Counted from the stretch's first letter, positions 35,740 to 47,846 are shown. The stretch: 64,000 nt of DNA from Timema cristinae (GCA_039000515.1 JBCFYV010000012.1:26863412-26927411), one strand, 5' to 3'. Numbers and translations: made by a program. The notes: generated from the letters alone by a model not told the origin.

Positions 35740-36395
35740 TTGTGGTACTATTTAAAATAAAAAACTTTTTATTTTTATAAAATCAACAGCCTCTGATATA
35801 TCGGCAAATATATTAATACAATTTTGTAAGTTTAGTGCTTTACTTGTACAAGAGATACTACTTAAGATTTAACACAATAAATTCCCTAATGACATAGAGT
35901 AATTAAATAAGTAAGTCTCAAAAATGTTGTTATTTTTCCTTTAACCTCTTAGGAGACATGTTTGTACAACAATGATTCATCTAATTCAATTATTTAGACA
36001 CAATATTCAATATTTACATTTTTTATTGGTCAAAATTTATAACTGAGGAATTTATTAGCAATGCGATGACCTGAAGATGTGCAACACCCAAAAAATGCTA
36101 AAATTTTAAGTGGGAATTGAAATCTTAATAAGACGTCTCGACCCTTGTAGACCCAATATTGATCTTTTTTATTGGTTCAAACACCCCATTGAAGCCATTA
36201 ATTTTTTTTTTTTAAATATAGAATTTAAAACCAGAACTCAAAAAAGTTCTACCTGAGTATAGTGCAATTTATTCTTGGGTTTGCTAATGTATATTATTTC
36301 TTTTCACTTATATTACGAGTTTTGAGTAAATATCTCCATTTTTAAAAAGTATAGCGAGAAAATCCATGCGGAGTTCCGTGGCATTTATTTTATTT
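35740..36395 (+). repeat. Repeat family F, copy 5 (3' domain only)
   Basis: Matches the end of module 2 and the 3' domain of copies 2 and 4: GGCAAATATATTAATACAAT, AGAGATACTACTTAAG, GACATAGAGTAATTAAATA, CTCTTAGGAGACATGTTTGT, GCGATGACCTGAAGATGTGC, ending TATAGCGAGAAAATCCATGC and GGAGTTCCGTGGCATTTATT. Confidence 0.85.
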
Positions 36396-37299
36396 GTGAC
36401 GGTTAACACGGGGATAAGTACTTAATTTTAAATGTATATGTCTATTTTTTTATTTATTTTTGAAACTGTTAAAAAAATGTTGGCCACCAAAATATTTACA
36501 TTAACTTATTTATATTGTTTAAATCAAGCCTTTGTTTGAAAGTATAATGAATAAGGTGGTAGTGGATATTTTCCTAAAGGGGTGATTGAAGCTTCGACTT
36601 AACTCTGGTGAAAAATATCATCTTTGACAAACATGAAGCTTTGATTGTAAAATTTCCAGACAAAATACTCAATTATTGATATTCAATTATTTTTATTTTT
36701 GTAATTACAAATTAATATTCATAGGAATATACCCGAAGTTATTGAATTAAATGTTTTGATAATAAATTAATTTAACAATTTAAAATTAAGTTTTAAAAAC
36801 AAAAGGATAATGAAATATGTTTTAATTGTATAAAATCTTATCAATAAGCACAATATAATATGATTAGGGAATTCTTTGGATAGGCAGGGAATTTTAAAAC
36901 AACATGGAGATAACTAGGCAATATCAAAATTAAATAAAAAAAACATCAATATTATATCGAGTTAATTCATTTACAATTTTGGATATGGCAACCAAAGACC
37001 TAGTAAAATAATTTTCAACTTCAGAAATATAGTATTGGTTGTATTACATTCTCCCCTCAACAAAGGTAAACTATTTTTCATGTTTACAATATGGGTTTAG
37101 ATAATTATTAACCACATATTATAGATTATATTGTTAGGATTTGTTCTTTATGGAGCCTGAAATTACGTGTACATTCATGTGATATAGATTCTAGAATCCT
37201 CTATTATAAGCATATTCAATTCATTATTTAATCTTCTCTCTATCTTGATTACACCGTATCAACAAAACCTTTTATCGTGCTCACCTGTAATACATTGTA
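36396..37299. other. Nothing recognised
   Basis: AT-rich; no supported feature. Confidence 0.5.
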
Positions 37300-37527
37300 C
37301 AGTAGCCCCGTGGTTTCTTTAGTGCTTACTGACAGCTCATAGCTGACTTCTGACAGTCAACATTTACGTATATACCTAAATGTTGACTGTCAGAAGTGAC
37401 AGCTGCTAAACACATGTTTTTGCAAATCATATGGTTCGGCGTAGGGATACATAATTTGGTATGGTAGCTTTTCAAAGCTGTTAGCTGTGAGATGTCAGTC
37501 AGCACCAAAGAAGCAATGGGGCTATTG
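37300..37527. mobile_element. 228-bp palindromic MITE with an inner perfect 21-bp hairpin
   Basis: The left end CAGTAGCCCCGTGGTTTCTT and the reverse complement of the right end, CAATAGCCCCATTGCTTCTT, are inverted copies. The similarity continues about 45 bases inward (TGCTTACTGACAGCTCATAG against TGCTGACTGACATCTCACAG). TA dinucleotides flank both ends (37298-37299, 37528-37529), as for Tc1/mariner-type MITEs. Inside, 37346-37366 and 37377-37397 are perfect inverted repeats around a 10-base loop (CGTATATACC). Confidence 0.85.
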
Positions 37528-38391
37528 TACTTTGTTTTGTTATACATTTATTTTTTATGCTATTTAAACAATGATATTGATTTTTTAAGAGCAAATAGAT
37601 AGTTATTTCAAATTAGAAATTTAAAAACCTAGGTTTACATGTGGATGGTTTTAATTAATACTAAATTATTCGAAAAACTACACCTAGGCATGGTATTCGA
37701 ACCCAAAAGACCTTGTGTTTAATTCTCATGTCCAGATGTCACTTTATTTTAATAAATATCATATTTGATATAAAGTACTGTGAAATATACGTTGTAATCA
37801 ACATTTAAGGCTGTGATCAAAATAAATTTAAAATGTTTGTAAAACTAGAAATAGTGAATATTAAGTCTACAAAAGGTTCAGTACATCCCTGTATTCGATT
37901 GAACAATGTGTTCATAACCGTTAAAATCAAAATACCATTCAAAGCTACAAAATTATTCATTTTGGGTTTGTTAAACTATCAGAATATTTATATTAAAGTT
38001 TATACGTTTGAGTTTTTTGTCTTGGACCTCGCACACTTAGAAAACAAAGTTGGGCTTACGTTAATTTTAGCTGCATACTGTTTCGAATATATAGTATTAC
38101 TGTATATGTAATCTAATCACCATTTTATGCTTCTTTGAAACATTTTCACTTTTATGTATAAATCAACTTTTTCCTCTCTTGATTTACTAAATCTACACAA
38201 TGTGTCCATATTTAAACAAAAATTTAAATAAAACATTACTTTAGTGTGAAATGAACATTGATGCTTTCTTTAGAGATTCCGTGTTTTGTGTAAATCAAAT
38301 ACGCGGCCACACGGGTAATGTTTTTCTATGTGACATTAATTTGTTGGGTGCTTTACGTTCATAATTTTATTTTGTATCTCCAAAATTGCAG
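37528..38391. other. No gene supported
   Basis: AT-rich; the 92-residue plus frame at 37833-38111 shows no recognisable motif. If the exon at 38392 is real, this is intron. Confidence 0.4.
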
Positions 38392-38525
38392 CAACTTGCG
38401 CTTAGAATGTACATACAGTGCTCCAACTTCTCTCAAATTTACAATATTACTTCTATTGCCCGTTCTCCAGGCCGTAGCATGAAAGCAAGGGATTGTCTGC
38501 TGGAAGCTCATGGAATATCATTAGA
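38392..38525 (+). CDS. Candidate host-gene internal exon (product unknown)
   Basis: A 134-bp segment bounded by strong splice signals: acceptor TTTTGTATCTCCAAAATTGC-AG before 38392 and donor GTAAGTATA from 38526. Only one of three frames is open across it, reading QLALRMYIQCSN at the start and KARDCLLEAHGISLE at the end. The exon is less AT-rich than its flanks and contains no repeat motif. The length is 3n+2, so the next exon must begin in phase 2. I do not recognise the protein. A SINE in the following intron starts 20 bases downstream of the donor. No other exon of the same gene was identified with confidence. This is the only part of the window that looks like a conserved host coding exon, but it could be chance. 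Confidence 0.4.
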
Positions 38526-38545
38526 GTAAGTATATATAATATTTT

Positions 38546-38800
38546 AGCACCGCGTCTTACTACCCGTTCGGGTTATACGCTTTAAGTACTAATTACGCTA
38601 ATGGATTAGGATTGGGAAGGTTGAATTAGAGGAAGTGAACCCGCATTTGCGTGGAGGGAGAGTGGAAAACTATTTAGGAAAAACCACCCCCAGTTCACCC
38701 GACCAAGATTCGAACCTCGATCTCCCCATCCTCAGCAGTCGAGCTCAACACGATAAGCGCGTTAGCCAACTACGCCACCGAGGCGGGTTTAGCGTAAGTA
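38546..38800 (-). repeat. SINE type A (minus strand)
   Basis: Well preserved. Minus strand: head CCTCGGTGGCGTAGTTGGCT, TAACGCGCTTATCGTG, box B GAGGTTCGAATCTTGG, body GGGGGTGGTTTTTCCTAAAT and CACTCTCCCTCCACGCAAAT, tail AACCCGAACGGGTAGTAAGA-CGCGGTGCTAAA. Confidence 0.95.
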
Positions 38801-38884
38801 GACACGAGAAAGTTTGATAAGGCCAGGCAAAGAAAGTGCAAATCATTGCCAGGCCAAAATATATGTGCATATAGGCCCAAGTCA

Positions 38885-39560
38885 CCATGCAAATATTATT
38901 TATAGCTTATTGTACATTAATATAATAAATAAGAGATAAAAATTATAAATAACATATATAAAAATATTAATTAATATAATAATTACATTAGATTAATTAA
39001 AATATTATATAACAATATAATAAATAGAAATTTAATATAGCATATAATAATTTAATAAATATTCATTCAATATATCTTATAATAATATAATGTACATGAG
39101 ATTATTCATAACATTATACAATTATATAATATGTTATCCATGTAACATTATACAATAATATAGTAAATATAAAATTATATATAATTTTACAATAATATTA
39201 TTAATATGAGATTGTATAAAACACTACATGATATATATGATATTATGTATAACATATATAATGAATATGATATTATATATAAAATTATAAAATAAATATG
39301 AGATTATCTGAAAAATATTATATTATATAGTAAATATTTCAACTTATATATCTATATATATTTATATATCAACTTATATATATATATATCAACTTTTATA
39401 TATATATATTTGATACAAAATATGAGATCATAAATAACATATAATATAATATTACAATAAAAAATAAGATGTCATACATGTCATAAATATTATATCATAA
39501 CAACATGTCATAAATATTAATATAGTAAATAAATGATCGAACATCATATTATATCCTAAA
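38885..39560. repeat. AT-satellite-like low-complexity tract
   Basis: About 680 bases almost entirely A and T with recurring motifs such as ATGAGATTAT, TATAACATTATA and AATATAATAAATA at irregular spacing. No unit is clean enough to give a period. Confidence 0.75.
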
Positions 39561-40140
39561 TAGTTTAAAATTATGAAACTGTCGTTTTATCAAGTCCAAC
39601 GTATTCATATGAAAATTCATCTACAACTCTCAATTTTGATATTCATTAACAATACCTATATATTAACACTAACAATATAGTGGAATGTTATTGAGGTAGA
39701 TTGCAAAAGCATTGTTTTTATCTTATAAAACTACCATCCAATGAAAATTGGACCGTTACTTTAATCTCTTTAATCGAAAACCATCATAAATCAGAATGTT
39801 AAGCAAAATTTTACTAGTTTATGCGTGAGCGTGTAGTAGATATAAATACATTCACATTAGGCTACAAAATAATCGGTAACATTGGTTTTATTATTAAATA
39901 ATTGTTCATAAATACAGTATTGGGAAACAAAAAATTTTCTTTATTATTGCATCTACGCGTTTATATTTTACAGCTAATTCCTTGTGATGGAACCTTTCCA
40001 GATACTGTAAGTTTAAATTTCATGTGGCGGCTAGCCTGCTTTATTTCTTTGTTCAAACGATGTGACTACCACTTAGGTAATATACTGGCTACAAACCTAA
40101 AAGATTTTGATACGGTATGCTATTGTAGATAACAAGCACT
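39561..40140. other. No gene supported
   Basis: A 33-base segment at 39974-40006 is flanked by TTTTACAG and GTAAGTTT and could be a micro-exon (LIPCDGTFPDT), but its only open phase does not match the exon at 38392. Confidence 0.3.
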
Positions 40141-40340
40141 GATGGGCACGTGGACTAAGGCATTAGTCTCATATGGTAAGATTTTTCAGTAATAGAGAGA
40201 TCGGGGTTAGAAAACATGCCGATTATAATGCAGTGTTTTCTTTTCTGTTTGATTTCCCAATCTCCCTCAACGCAAACTGGTACATTGCCTTCTAGATTCT
40301 ACCTTAACCATCATTATTCTGTTAATAAATATTTTTGAAT
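40141..40340 (+). repeat. SINE type D, diverged
   Basis: Head GGGCACGTGGACTAAGGCAT, box-B-like ATCGGGGTTAGAAAACATG, then TTTGATTTCCCAATCTCCCT and CAACGCAAACTGG in the family order; tail lost. Confidence 0.55.
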
Positions 40341-40980
40341 ATCCCAGAAGGGTACAATGCACGTACAGTATATGTATAGTATTTTCTATACATACATAAA
40401 TAAGTGTATATATAAACATGTATATTTAAATATAAGAATATATAATATATATAATATTTACATATAATATATCAATAATATATTATATATACAAGATGTC
40501 CGTAAAATCAACGCCCAAACTGCACATGTTGTTTGTTTGAACCAAGAGATAGCAATACTGTGCAAGCATTCGTTAACAGCAAGCTGGATAGGAGTTTCAC
40601 GCGGCAACCCACAACTTGACATCTTGGAGCACGGCAGCAGAAAATACCACAAATAATAGTAAACACCACACCAGTCCATCTAGAAATGGAAATACGTTCT
40701 GAGGGTCATAAATCATTATTACATGTGTAGTTCCGCGCACCTAATTCTTATGCAAATTGTTGTACACGCATGCTTGCACCTCTTTGTCTCCATGCGCTGT
40801 ACGCCGGAACTTTAAAAACAATTTAATGGCGTTAGCATAATTTGTGAGATATAAGTGTATGAGGACTTTGTACTACCTTTGGTACAAATAAACTATATGT
40901 TCAGTTTTAACTTTGAGTTTCTGAACAGCCTTTATATGTGTACGTATGGATATGTATATATAGTCTGTATGTTTACAACC

Positions 40981-40983
<3 letters not shown>
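40341..40983. other. Possible DNA-transposon end, otherwise unrecognised
   Basis: TACAAGATGTCCGTAAAATC at 40489 resembles CAGGGTGTCC-type transposon ends, and the following 190 bases are GC-richer. No partner end was found. Confidence 0.3.

Positions 40984-41029
<46 letters not shown>
40984..41029. repeat. (TA)n microsatellite
   Basis: Perfect run of about 22 TA dinucleotides. Confidence 0.95.
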
Positions 41030-41034
<5 letters not shown>

Positions 41035-41659
41035 GTTTTTATTAGTTGGCACAGTGAAATACAAAAAAAAATGCATTTAAGAAAAAAATGTTTCGTACAA
41101 AGTTGCTTTGTTTTGAGACTCTGACAAAGTGACATAATTTACTTTTATTTAGTGGACTTCATCAAAGTAATCTCAAGGCTAACTTTAGTTTTTCAAATGG
41201 GACTTTGTATTTTTTATTGCAGAATCTTACTTAACGAAAAAAAAGCCATTTTGTTCTGAAACACTTTATTTTCATCCAAGGTCTATTTTTGATGATATTC
41301 AATGAATCAAAGAAATATGGATGATTTTTTTAAACTGTGTTTATTTAAATTATGTATTGCCAACTATAATATGTAGAGTGTAAACAAACTCGAGCAAAAT
41401 GCTCCCACAGACAAAACACAAACCTTCGTTCTACGGCCTATTTACAGGGAAATATCCTTACATCATGATATTTCTTATAATGTTTTGAAGTTTAAAACTA
41501 CTAAAAATTCAAAAATTATCTAAAAATGTTTTAATGTGACTTTGTTAGAAAAGAACAAATGTTTGAGGAACGTAATATTTAAGGTCCTAACCACTTACTT
41601 TGATCTTACAAATTGCGACTTTTATCCTTAAACATCCATGGAAATGAATTAATTTCAGA
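41030..41659. other. Nothing recognised
   Basis: AT-rich flank of the transposon-like unit; the unit's outer end could lie within this stretch. Confidence 0.4.
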
Positions 41660-41689
41660 TTTTTTACTATAAAATCATAAAACTTTAAA

Positions 41690-41965
41690 TGTAGGGCTTA
41701 TAATCCTATTATCCCAGTCATTTTAGGTGAAAAAAGGTTAAACATCAATATAATTGTAAAATAAATAAAGTATGATTTTTAGACTTTGAATAATATCCCC
41801 AACAACATATCAAGGGTCTAGAAAAATCTAATTATGGGAAAGCCGCCAGATTGGCCTTCATCTTTAATTTACTTTCGAAATCAATAAATGCATATATTGC
41901 TATAATTAACTTCAAATATATATCATATATACAGTTTTTTTTAAACCAGGAACGTTATTTTAAGC
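41690..41965 (+). repeat. Left long terminal inverted repeat
   Basis: Contains CAGTCATTTTAGG, AAATAAATAAAG, GACTTTGAATAATATCCCCA-ACAACATATCA, GTCTAGAAA, TTATGGGAAAGCCGCCA, TTCGAAATC, ATGCATATATTGCT and AATTAACTTC, each with its reverse complement in the same relative order at 46490-46740. The left copy has an extra segment of about 10 bases after GCCGCCA. Confidence 0.8.
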
Positions 41966-42129
41966 CATTTAAAAATATATTTACCAGTAATAAGCTTGAG
42001 AAAGGCATTGGATATGTATGTTGAAGTCTTTGTCTTCATCATAAACCATGCAGTTTCTTTTTATTTGCTACAGCTATTAACGTTATTTTTTGTTTCAAGT
42101 ACTGATTATTGTAAGCTGATTTAATTATC

Positions 42130-45100
42130 ATGGATGAGAATGTAGTTGTGAAATGTGTCCTTTATGACATGAACTGATCTGATGAACAAAAAGTGACATT
42201 ACTAATCAAAGGTAGTGAGGGAATAAACAAAGCAAGTGAATCAAAAGGAAGTGATATACGAACTCAAGGACAGTCCGTTCATTCTAAATGTAGGAAAACA
42301 TGGGGTAGTCCAAACTACATTGAAGAATTAAAAATGACAAAACAAGCTGCTAGTACTAGTAATGAACCTGTGCTTAGATCACAAGTGGAAAAATTTCAAT
42401 TCAATAAGCATTGCCTGTTTTGTAGGCAGAAAGCCAAATTCGGTGTTAGAAAGAAAGGGTGTGATGTTTTCCCAGTTATAACTCATGCATTGCATGATAT
42501 CATAATGAATGAATGCAACAGTAGGGATGATGAATGGAGTAAACAAGTATTGGCAAGTATTGTATTTGCTGAGGACCTTCCAGCCGTAGATGCAGTTTAC
42601 CACAATCAATGTAACGTAAACTTCAGAAATGGAAAAGTAATTCCAACAAGGTATATGCCTTAAAATTAAGAAACCAATTAAAAGCTGCAACTGAAAGGCT
42701 GACCACAGCAGGATGAAAGAACAAATAGTTTTCTTGCTGTAATACAATACTTCAAAAATAATTATGAAGATAATGAAAATAACCATATGTGACTTAGTGA
42801 AAAGTTTGGAAGCAAATCTGAAGTCTTTTGGTTCAGAATCTCATGCATATTCTGAACATTATATGAAACAGAAAGTTACAGAATTTTTAGGTGATAATGT
42901 AATATTTACAAATATTAAAAGACGAATAAATGAGTAACATTTCAAGCAAGTGCTTCTTCAATACTACAATACTCCAAAAGGAGAGAATGAAGAGGCCGAA
43001 AAACAAAGATTAATTGAAACTGATGCAAAATTAATTAGGAACGATGTGAAGTGGATTCAAACATATAATGATTATTATCCACAGACTGAAGATATGGATT
43101 CTGTAGGCAAAGCAATGAACCTGTTGCCGGACAGTCTTCAAGTGTTTATGAAGACAGTAATTGGAGTAAAAAATTATAAGATATCAGCTTCTATGTGTTA
43201 AGCGATTATGCAAGCAATAAAACCATGATTATTTGTAGCACTTCTCCAATTGAAAGTGGCAGTGCAAATGCGCCACCAGTTTGGTTCAAGGTTTTTGATA
43301 GATTCTTTACACCAGCATGGTTTCTGCTCCTCCTATAGTGAAGAACAAAAGTATGAAAGGAGTGCATCAATAATATCAAACCTTGATATATTCGCATCAG
43401 TTCGCTCACTATGTTGTATACAACATTTACCACAGCATTAACACACTTGATGGACATGGCACCTTCCATGGTATGCTTTCCATAGCAGCAGTAACTCCTA
43501 GTAAGATCATATCTAGAGCTGCTCCCAAGAAGGTTATCACAACACACGATCTTATTATTGCAGGAAGAATAGAAATCATACAGTATCAGACACCTACATC
43601 ACTTAAATAACTCAGTTCAAATAGATAGAGTGCATTAGGACTCTGGAAGAGCCTCTGAAACTATAGATTGACACCCTTTGGAAAATAGCACCAACTGCAT
43701 CATATCCAAGGCCAGGATGGTCTGGTTTAATGCACATGATTCATAAAGGTCACCAGCACCCAGGCAAGTCATCTATTGTATTTATTGCCCATTATTGATC
43801 TTGAACCATCAAATATGCCATAAACACACTCTACTCTTCTCTTTCTTAATAACCAAGCAAGTAAGAACAGTTGCACACAAATTGTAGCATTCGATCAACC
43901 ATTGTGGTGGAAGGCTTTCAGCATTAATTGAAAATGAAGCCGTAGGGAGTAGTTTGAAAGAAGTCATCAATCTACTTGATGGTCTACATACCGAGATAAG
44001 CTTTCTGGTATGTATAGGTGACCTCATGTTAAGTTCTGGTTTGAAAGAAATTTTAGAGCAAAATATGGCAGTAACACAGTAATTTATATGCTTAATGGGA
44101 AGGCTTTATCAAGAGCAAGAAGAGGACACATATTTGTAGATGCTGCTTTGAACATATTAGCAATAACAGAGGCTTTGAAAATACCTTTGCCGCGTCAATG
44201 AATAACTCCTACCAGTCAGGAACAGGATACGACAAATCGAGAGCTGCCACTAGAGGATGATACTGAATCTGTCAGAGATGGCATGAATGGTCTTATTGTC
44301 AGTGCTGAAGAGATATACAAGATAATGTTTGTAGATAATCAATGTTTGGATGATGAGTCACGTCTCATATAACTAGATATAAATAGTAAAATAGAATGTA
44401 TCAAGGACAAGTACAAGGTTGAAAGCAGAACTGATAGATTATGGGTACAGTACATGTCAATGGTTGACGTTTTAAAGAATTTATTTTGGGCACAGAGTAC
44501 CGGGGACTGAAATCTATATTTGTTAGCTCTAAATGATATGCTGTCATACTTTGCAGCAGTAGGACACAATTTGTACATAAACATAGTGTATGTACACTTC
44601 CAAAAATGCAACAGCTTAAGAATTCTCACCCGATCGTGTACAGCACGTTCCAAAAATGTCAACATGTTGTTCGTAGTAGTAACGAGTATTGGGCAGCCCT
44701 TTACAGTGATATCTATCATTGAACAGACACTGATGAGAAGCATCAAATCTACAGGAGGGTGGGTTAACCAATGGAAGAAGAATGACAGATGTACAGCGAC
44801 AAGTATTGTTTCAATCCATAGTTCTATGCACAGAGGTCTACAATGCCATGCAAGAGTTTACTACTGTCATATATAATACAAGTGCACAGCACAAAGAAGC
44901 TTCATACACCAGGCAGACAAGAGACTACTTATACATTAGGAAAATTTTGACATTTCTATTGGCTTGAAGCCCATTCTCCACTGATGAACCTTTGCACAGT
45001 TTGACATCAGGAGTGTTTGCTCATGGTAATGTCAAAGTTGACTAAGCAAAAGAAGATGGTGATCCAACCCTCCAGTCTATGCATGGTCAGAACATTTGTA

Positions 45101-46187
45101 ACTATTCATTAAAACGAATTTACAGGCTGTTACAATGCGATGGAAGAATATTAATGTAGGTCAAGATGTCGCGTCAATATTGACCCAGAATTGCTATTCC
45201 AAAGACTTGCTTTTGTTTCTGAACAACAGAACATAGATAAGAGGGTCATATTCAAGTATGAACTTTTTATCTATCCAGCATCTTTGTTTGCCGATTCAGT
45301 TCTCCAAAGAAAAGCAAATAAATCGGCTCTGGCCAATGCCATGTGGGCCAAGATGGAGAAATGTCACCACTTTCTGATCCACTCTATGTTTTGTTGGAGG
45401 TGCCTTACTGCTTCGATATTCATGGTCGGTTGGTATGCAGTTCTCAAAAATCTGTAATAGCTATACAAATTACGTTCTCACAAAGTATGGTAAATCGGTT
45501 GTGATTGTGTGTTTGATGGAAATTTGGATGGTCCTTCCATTAAGGACGCTACTAACATTGGAAGAAGTGAAGGAAAAAGCTCCCCTAACGTTTCGTTTTC
45601 CATGAACATGAAAGTGACAATAAAGAAGAATATTTTTACTTTAAACAAAACGAGTAAGCGACGTTTTTATTATTATGCTTAGTAAAAGCTTTGAAAGTGT
45701 TGGATGTCAGACATTACATGCACGTGGATATGCAGACCTTGTCATCAGCCAGACAGCAGTTGGTGCATCTGAACAAAGAGCTGTTGTTGTCATTGGAGAT
45801 AACACTGATGTCCTGATACTTCTGTGTTTCTATGTCAAAATGAAGAATACAAAAGTAATATTCAAACCAGAACCAAAGCATGGGGCAACCAACATCCGAC
45901 AATGGAACCTTCAAACTATAGAGTCGTCATTGGGATTAAATGTATGCAATGGCTTGCATTTTATTCACACCTATTTGTTGTGTGACACCACGCAACAGCT
46001 GTTTGGGATTGGCAAAGGCAAAGGTCTAACGAAGATCATGAAAAATACATCACATATGGAGTATGCTGAAGTATTCAACAATGCACACAGTCTGAAAGAA
46101 GACATAGATATTGCCGGGGAAAATGCTATTGGTGCCATATATGGAGGAAAGACATCTGATACTTCGGGTGAACTACGATACGGATGA
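42130..46187 (+). pseudogene. CXC-family multicopy gene, copy 2, near full length but dead
   Basis: The start ATG is at 42130 with an in-frame TGA at about 42175. Family blocks in order: KGSEGINKAS and VHSKCRKTW (N-terminal Cys/His region, 42.2-42.3 kb); FNKHCLFCRQKA (42.4); DEWSKQVLASIVFAEDLPAV with YHNQCNVNFRNGK (42.53-42.63); DSLQVFMKTVIGVKN (43.13); INTLDGHGTFHGM (43.44); VAFDQPLWWKAF (43.88); LLDGLHTEISFLVCIGDLML (43.97); QTLMRSIKSTGGW (44.73); KANKSALANAMW (45.31); a PIN-like part with ADLVISQTAV, GDNTDVLILLC and CDTTQQLFGIGKGKGL (45.73-46.02). At least a dozen frameshifts or stops. The expected C-terminal CXC (Cys-rich) domain is missing after the last block. Family known from memory; the PIN-like label is inferred from acidic motifs. 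Confidence 0.75.
45618..45877 (+). repeat. Source segment of a 260-bp duplication
   Basis: Begins CAATAAAGAAGAATATTTTT and ends AAACCAGAACCAAA. It recurs with about 6-7 differences and no indels at 47847-48106. Confidence 0.95.
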
Positions 46188-46479
46188 TTGTAATGTTCAT
46201 CAGCTTGCAGTGAACGTCACAATATACTCTGCAGTAACTCCAATATAGAATAAGTATACGACTATGGTGTTTCTGATGGAGAGTGATTTATGTTGAAAAT
46301 GCCATTAGTGTTTTAATTGTTTTAGTATTTTTTTCAAAGAGTGTACAGTAATTTAAACGATTTTGTACAAATTAAACAAAAAAATTTCAAACACTTATAC
46401 CGTATCATTATATTGTTCATAACTTAACTACCTTTATTATTAACTTTTGTAATAAATGGAACATGAAAGAAACATAATT

Positions 46480-46745
46480 AGATGAAATCTTTATATGATT
46501 ATGGCCTCAAAAAAACTCTCTACTTGGTATACATATGATGTTAATCGGAGCAATATATGCATTTTATAGATTTCGAGAGTAGATTCAATATGGCAGCTTT
46601 CCCATATTAGATATTTCTAGACTTTTGATATGTTGTTGTGGATATTATTCCAAGTCTAAAAAACTTTATTTATTTTAGAATTAGTTTGATGTTTTTAACT
46701 AAAATGATTAAACTATATATGGAATTGCTTGCTTTGATTTTGGCA
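46480..46745 (-). repeat. Right long terminal inverted repeat
   Basis: Reverse complement reads AATCATTTTAGTT, AAATAAATAAAG, GACTTGGAATAATATCCACA-ACAACATATCA, GTCTAGAAA, TATGGGAAAGCTGCCA, CTCGAAATC, ATGCATATATTGCT and GATTAACATC, matching the left repeat. Confidence 0.8.
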
Positions 46746-46856
46746 TGAACCGGGTTTTTTAAATAACACATTATTTATTTAGTAACGTGGGACACGCTTC
46801 GGTGGCTGCATAAGCTAAGGCACAACTCTAGTAAAGACTAGCTCACTATTCATGTT

Positions 46857-47184
46857 ATGACCTGGAGAATGGGTCCTCCTCGACAAATCCAAAAAGAAAG
46901 GCAAATTCTTCAAGAAATGCCAAATGACAATATGTGTCTATATCAACGGGAAGAAGAGCGATCCGTTGATAAAGGAGTGGAGATTTTAAGTGTTTACAAA
47001 CCTGTTAACTTACCTAGTACCTCGAAAAAACGTCTGGCATAACTTACAAAGAAGAATCACTAATCACCAGCACAACAACGTCAAAAGCATTTCAAAAAAA
47101 CACCCTGCAAAAAAATGGCCTAGCCAGAGCAGTGATTTTAATCTTTTATACGAATACCCTTGGTGGTACGCGAATACATCTTAA
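46857..47184 (+). pseudogene. Possible Tc1-type transposase scrap
   Basis: The frame at 46990-47184 ends with HPAKKWPSQSSDFNLLYEYP, resembling the WPSQSPDLNPIE block that precedes the last catalytic acidic residue of Tc1-like transposases. The flanking residues are not convincing and the catalytic Asp/Glu pair cannot be placed. A single short block in a decayed frame. Confidence 0.3.
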
Positions 47185-47846
47185 TGGGTACGTAAAATTT
47201 CATATTTATATGACATTTAAAATTTATTATATAATACATTTTTGATGTAGTTTATTTTAAAATAGCAGAAGTATCTGATGTTCATTGCGTAGTGGTCCCT
47301 GGTGACATTTTTATTTTCTTCAAAAAGACATATTTTTTTTTATTTCTTCCTACCCAATTTATTTTTAAAAAAAATCGCATTAAAGTTTTAAAATGTCTGC
47401 TTCCAAATGCACATGTTTGTGCACAAGGCTTACTATTTATTAAATTGCTGACTTCTGCGTGGGGTAGATATCGCACAACGTTCATGACGGACCAACTTTT
47501 CATTTTATTTTTATAGATGTAGATTATAGAATATGTATTTGCATTATAGGCCTATACAAAGTTGAGGATAAATTATATCAGGGCATATACGAACTAAAAA
47601 GGTTGAATACCACTAAGTTAGAGGAAAGAATGGTTTTACCCTGTACAGCGTGAATAAAGTAGAGAGACCACGAGATATGTGCAAGATACAAACTACCATT
47701 TTCTGTCGAGCCTTCTACCCTTTCTGAGAACTGTCATACCACACAGAAATATGGTGGTCAAAGACGTGTTATTTAAGAAAGTGCGTTTACAACAGGAAAA
47801 GTATATTTCCGAAAGTGTACAGTATTTGGAGACATCAACAATTCAA
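47185..47846. other. Nothing recognised
   Basis: AT-rich; overlapping frames at 47282-47516 on both strands have no motif. Confidence 0.4.

Larger units (their letters stand above)
41660..46750 (+). mobile_element. ~5.1-kb transposon-like unit: CXC-family gene between long TIRs
   Basis: A CXC-family pseudogene (42130-46187) is enclosed by inverted repeats of about 260 bases (41700-41960 and 46490-46740). They align through ordered blocks: AAAATAAATAAAG, AATAATATCC, AACAACATATCA, TCTAGAAA, GGGAAAGC, GCATATATTGCT. Outside the repeats the two flanks show no similarity. The outer ends are uncertain by some tens of bases, and no target duplication could be fixed. The unit is dead, with many stops and frameshifts. 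If the interpretation holds, the CXC-family protein is the element's own transposase or helper. Confidence 0.65.

Noticed and set aside
38635..38817. 60-residue plus-strand frame
   Set aside because: It lies in the antisense of SINE A (the [13 protein letters not shown] part).
39974..40006. Micro-exon LIPCDGTFPDT following the exon at 38392
   Set aside because: The only open phase conflicts with the 3n+2 upstream exon; splice-like strings are common in AT-rich DNA.
40855..41124. 89-residue frame with an IYIYIY stretch
   Set aside because: It runs through a (TA)n microsatellite and is open on both strands.
42379..44746. Minus-strand frames of 72-135 residues across the CXC pseudogene
   Set aside because: They are shadows of the plus-strand gene; the recognised family blocks are all on the plus strand.
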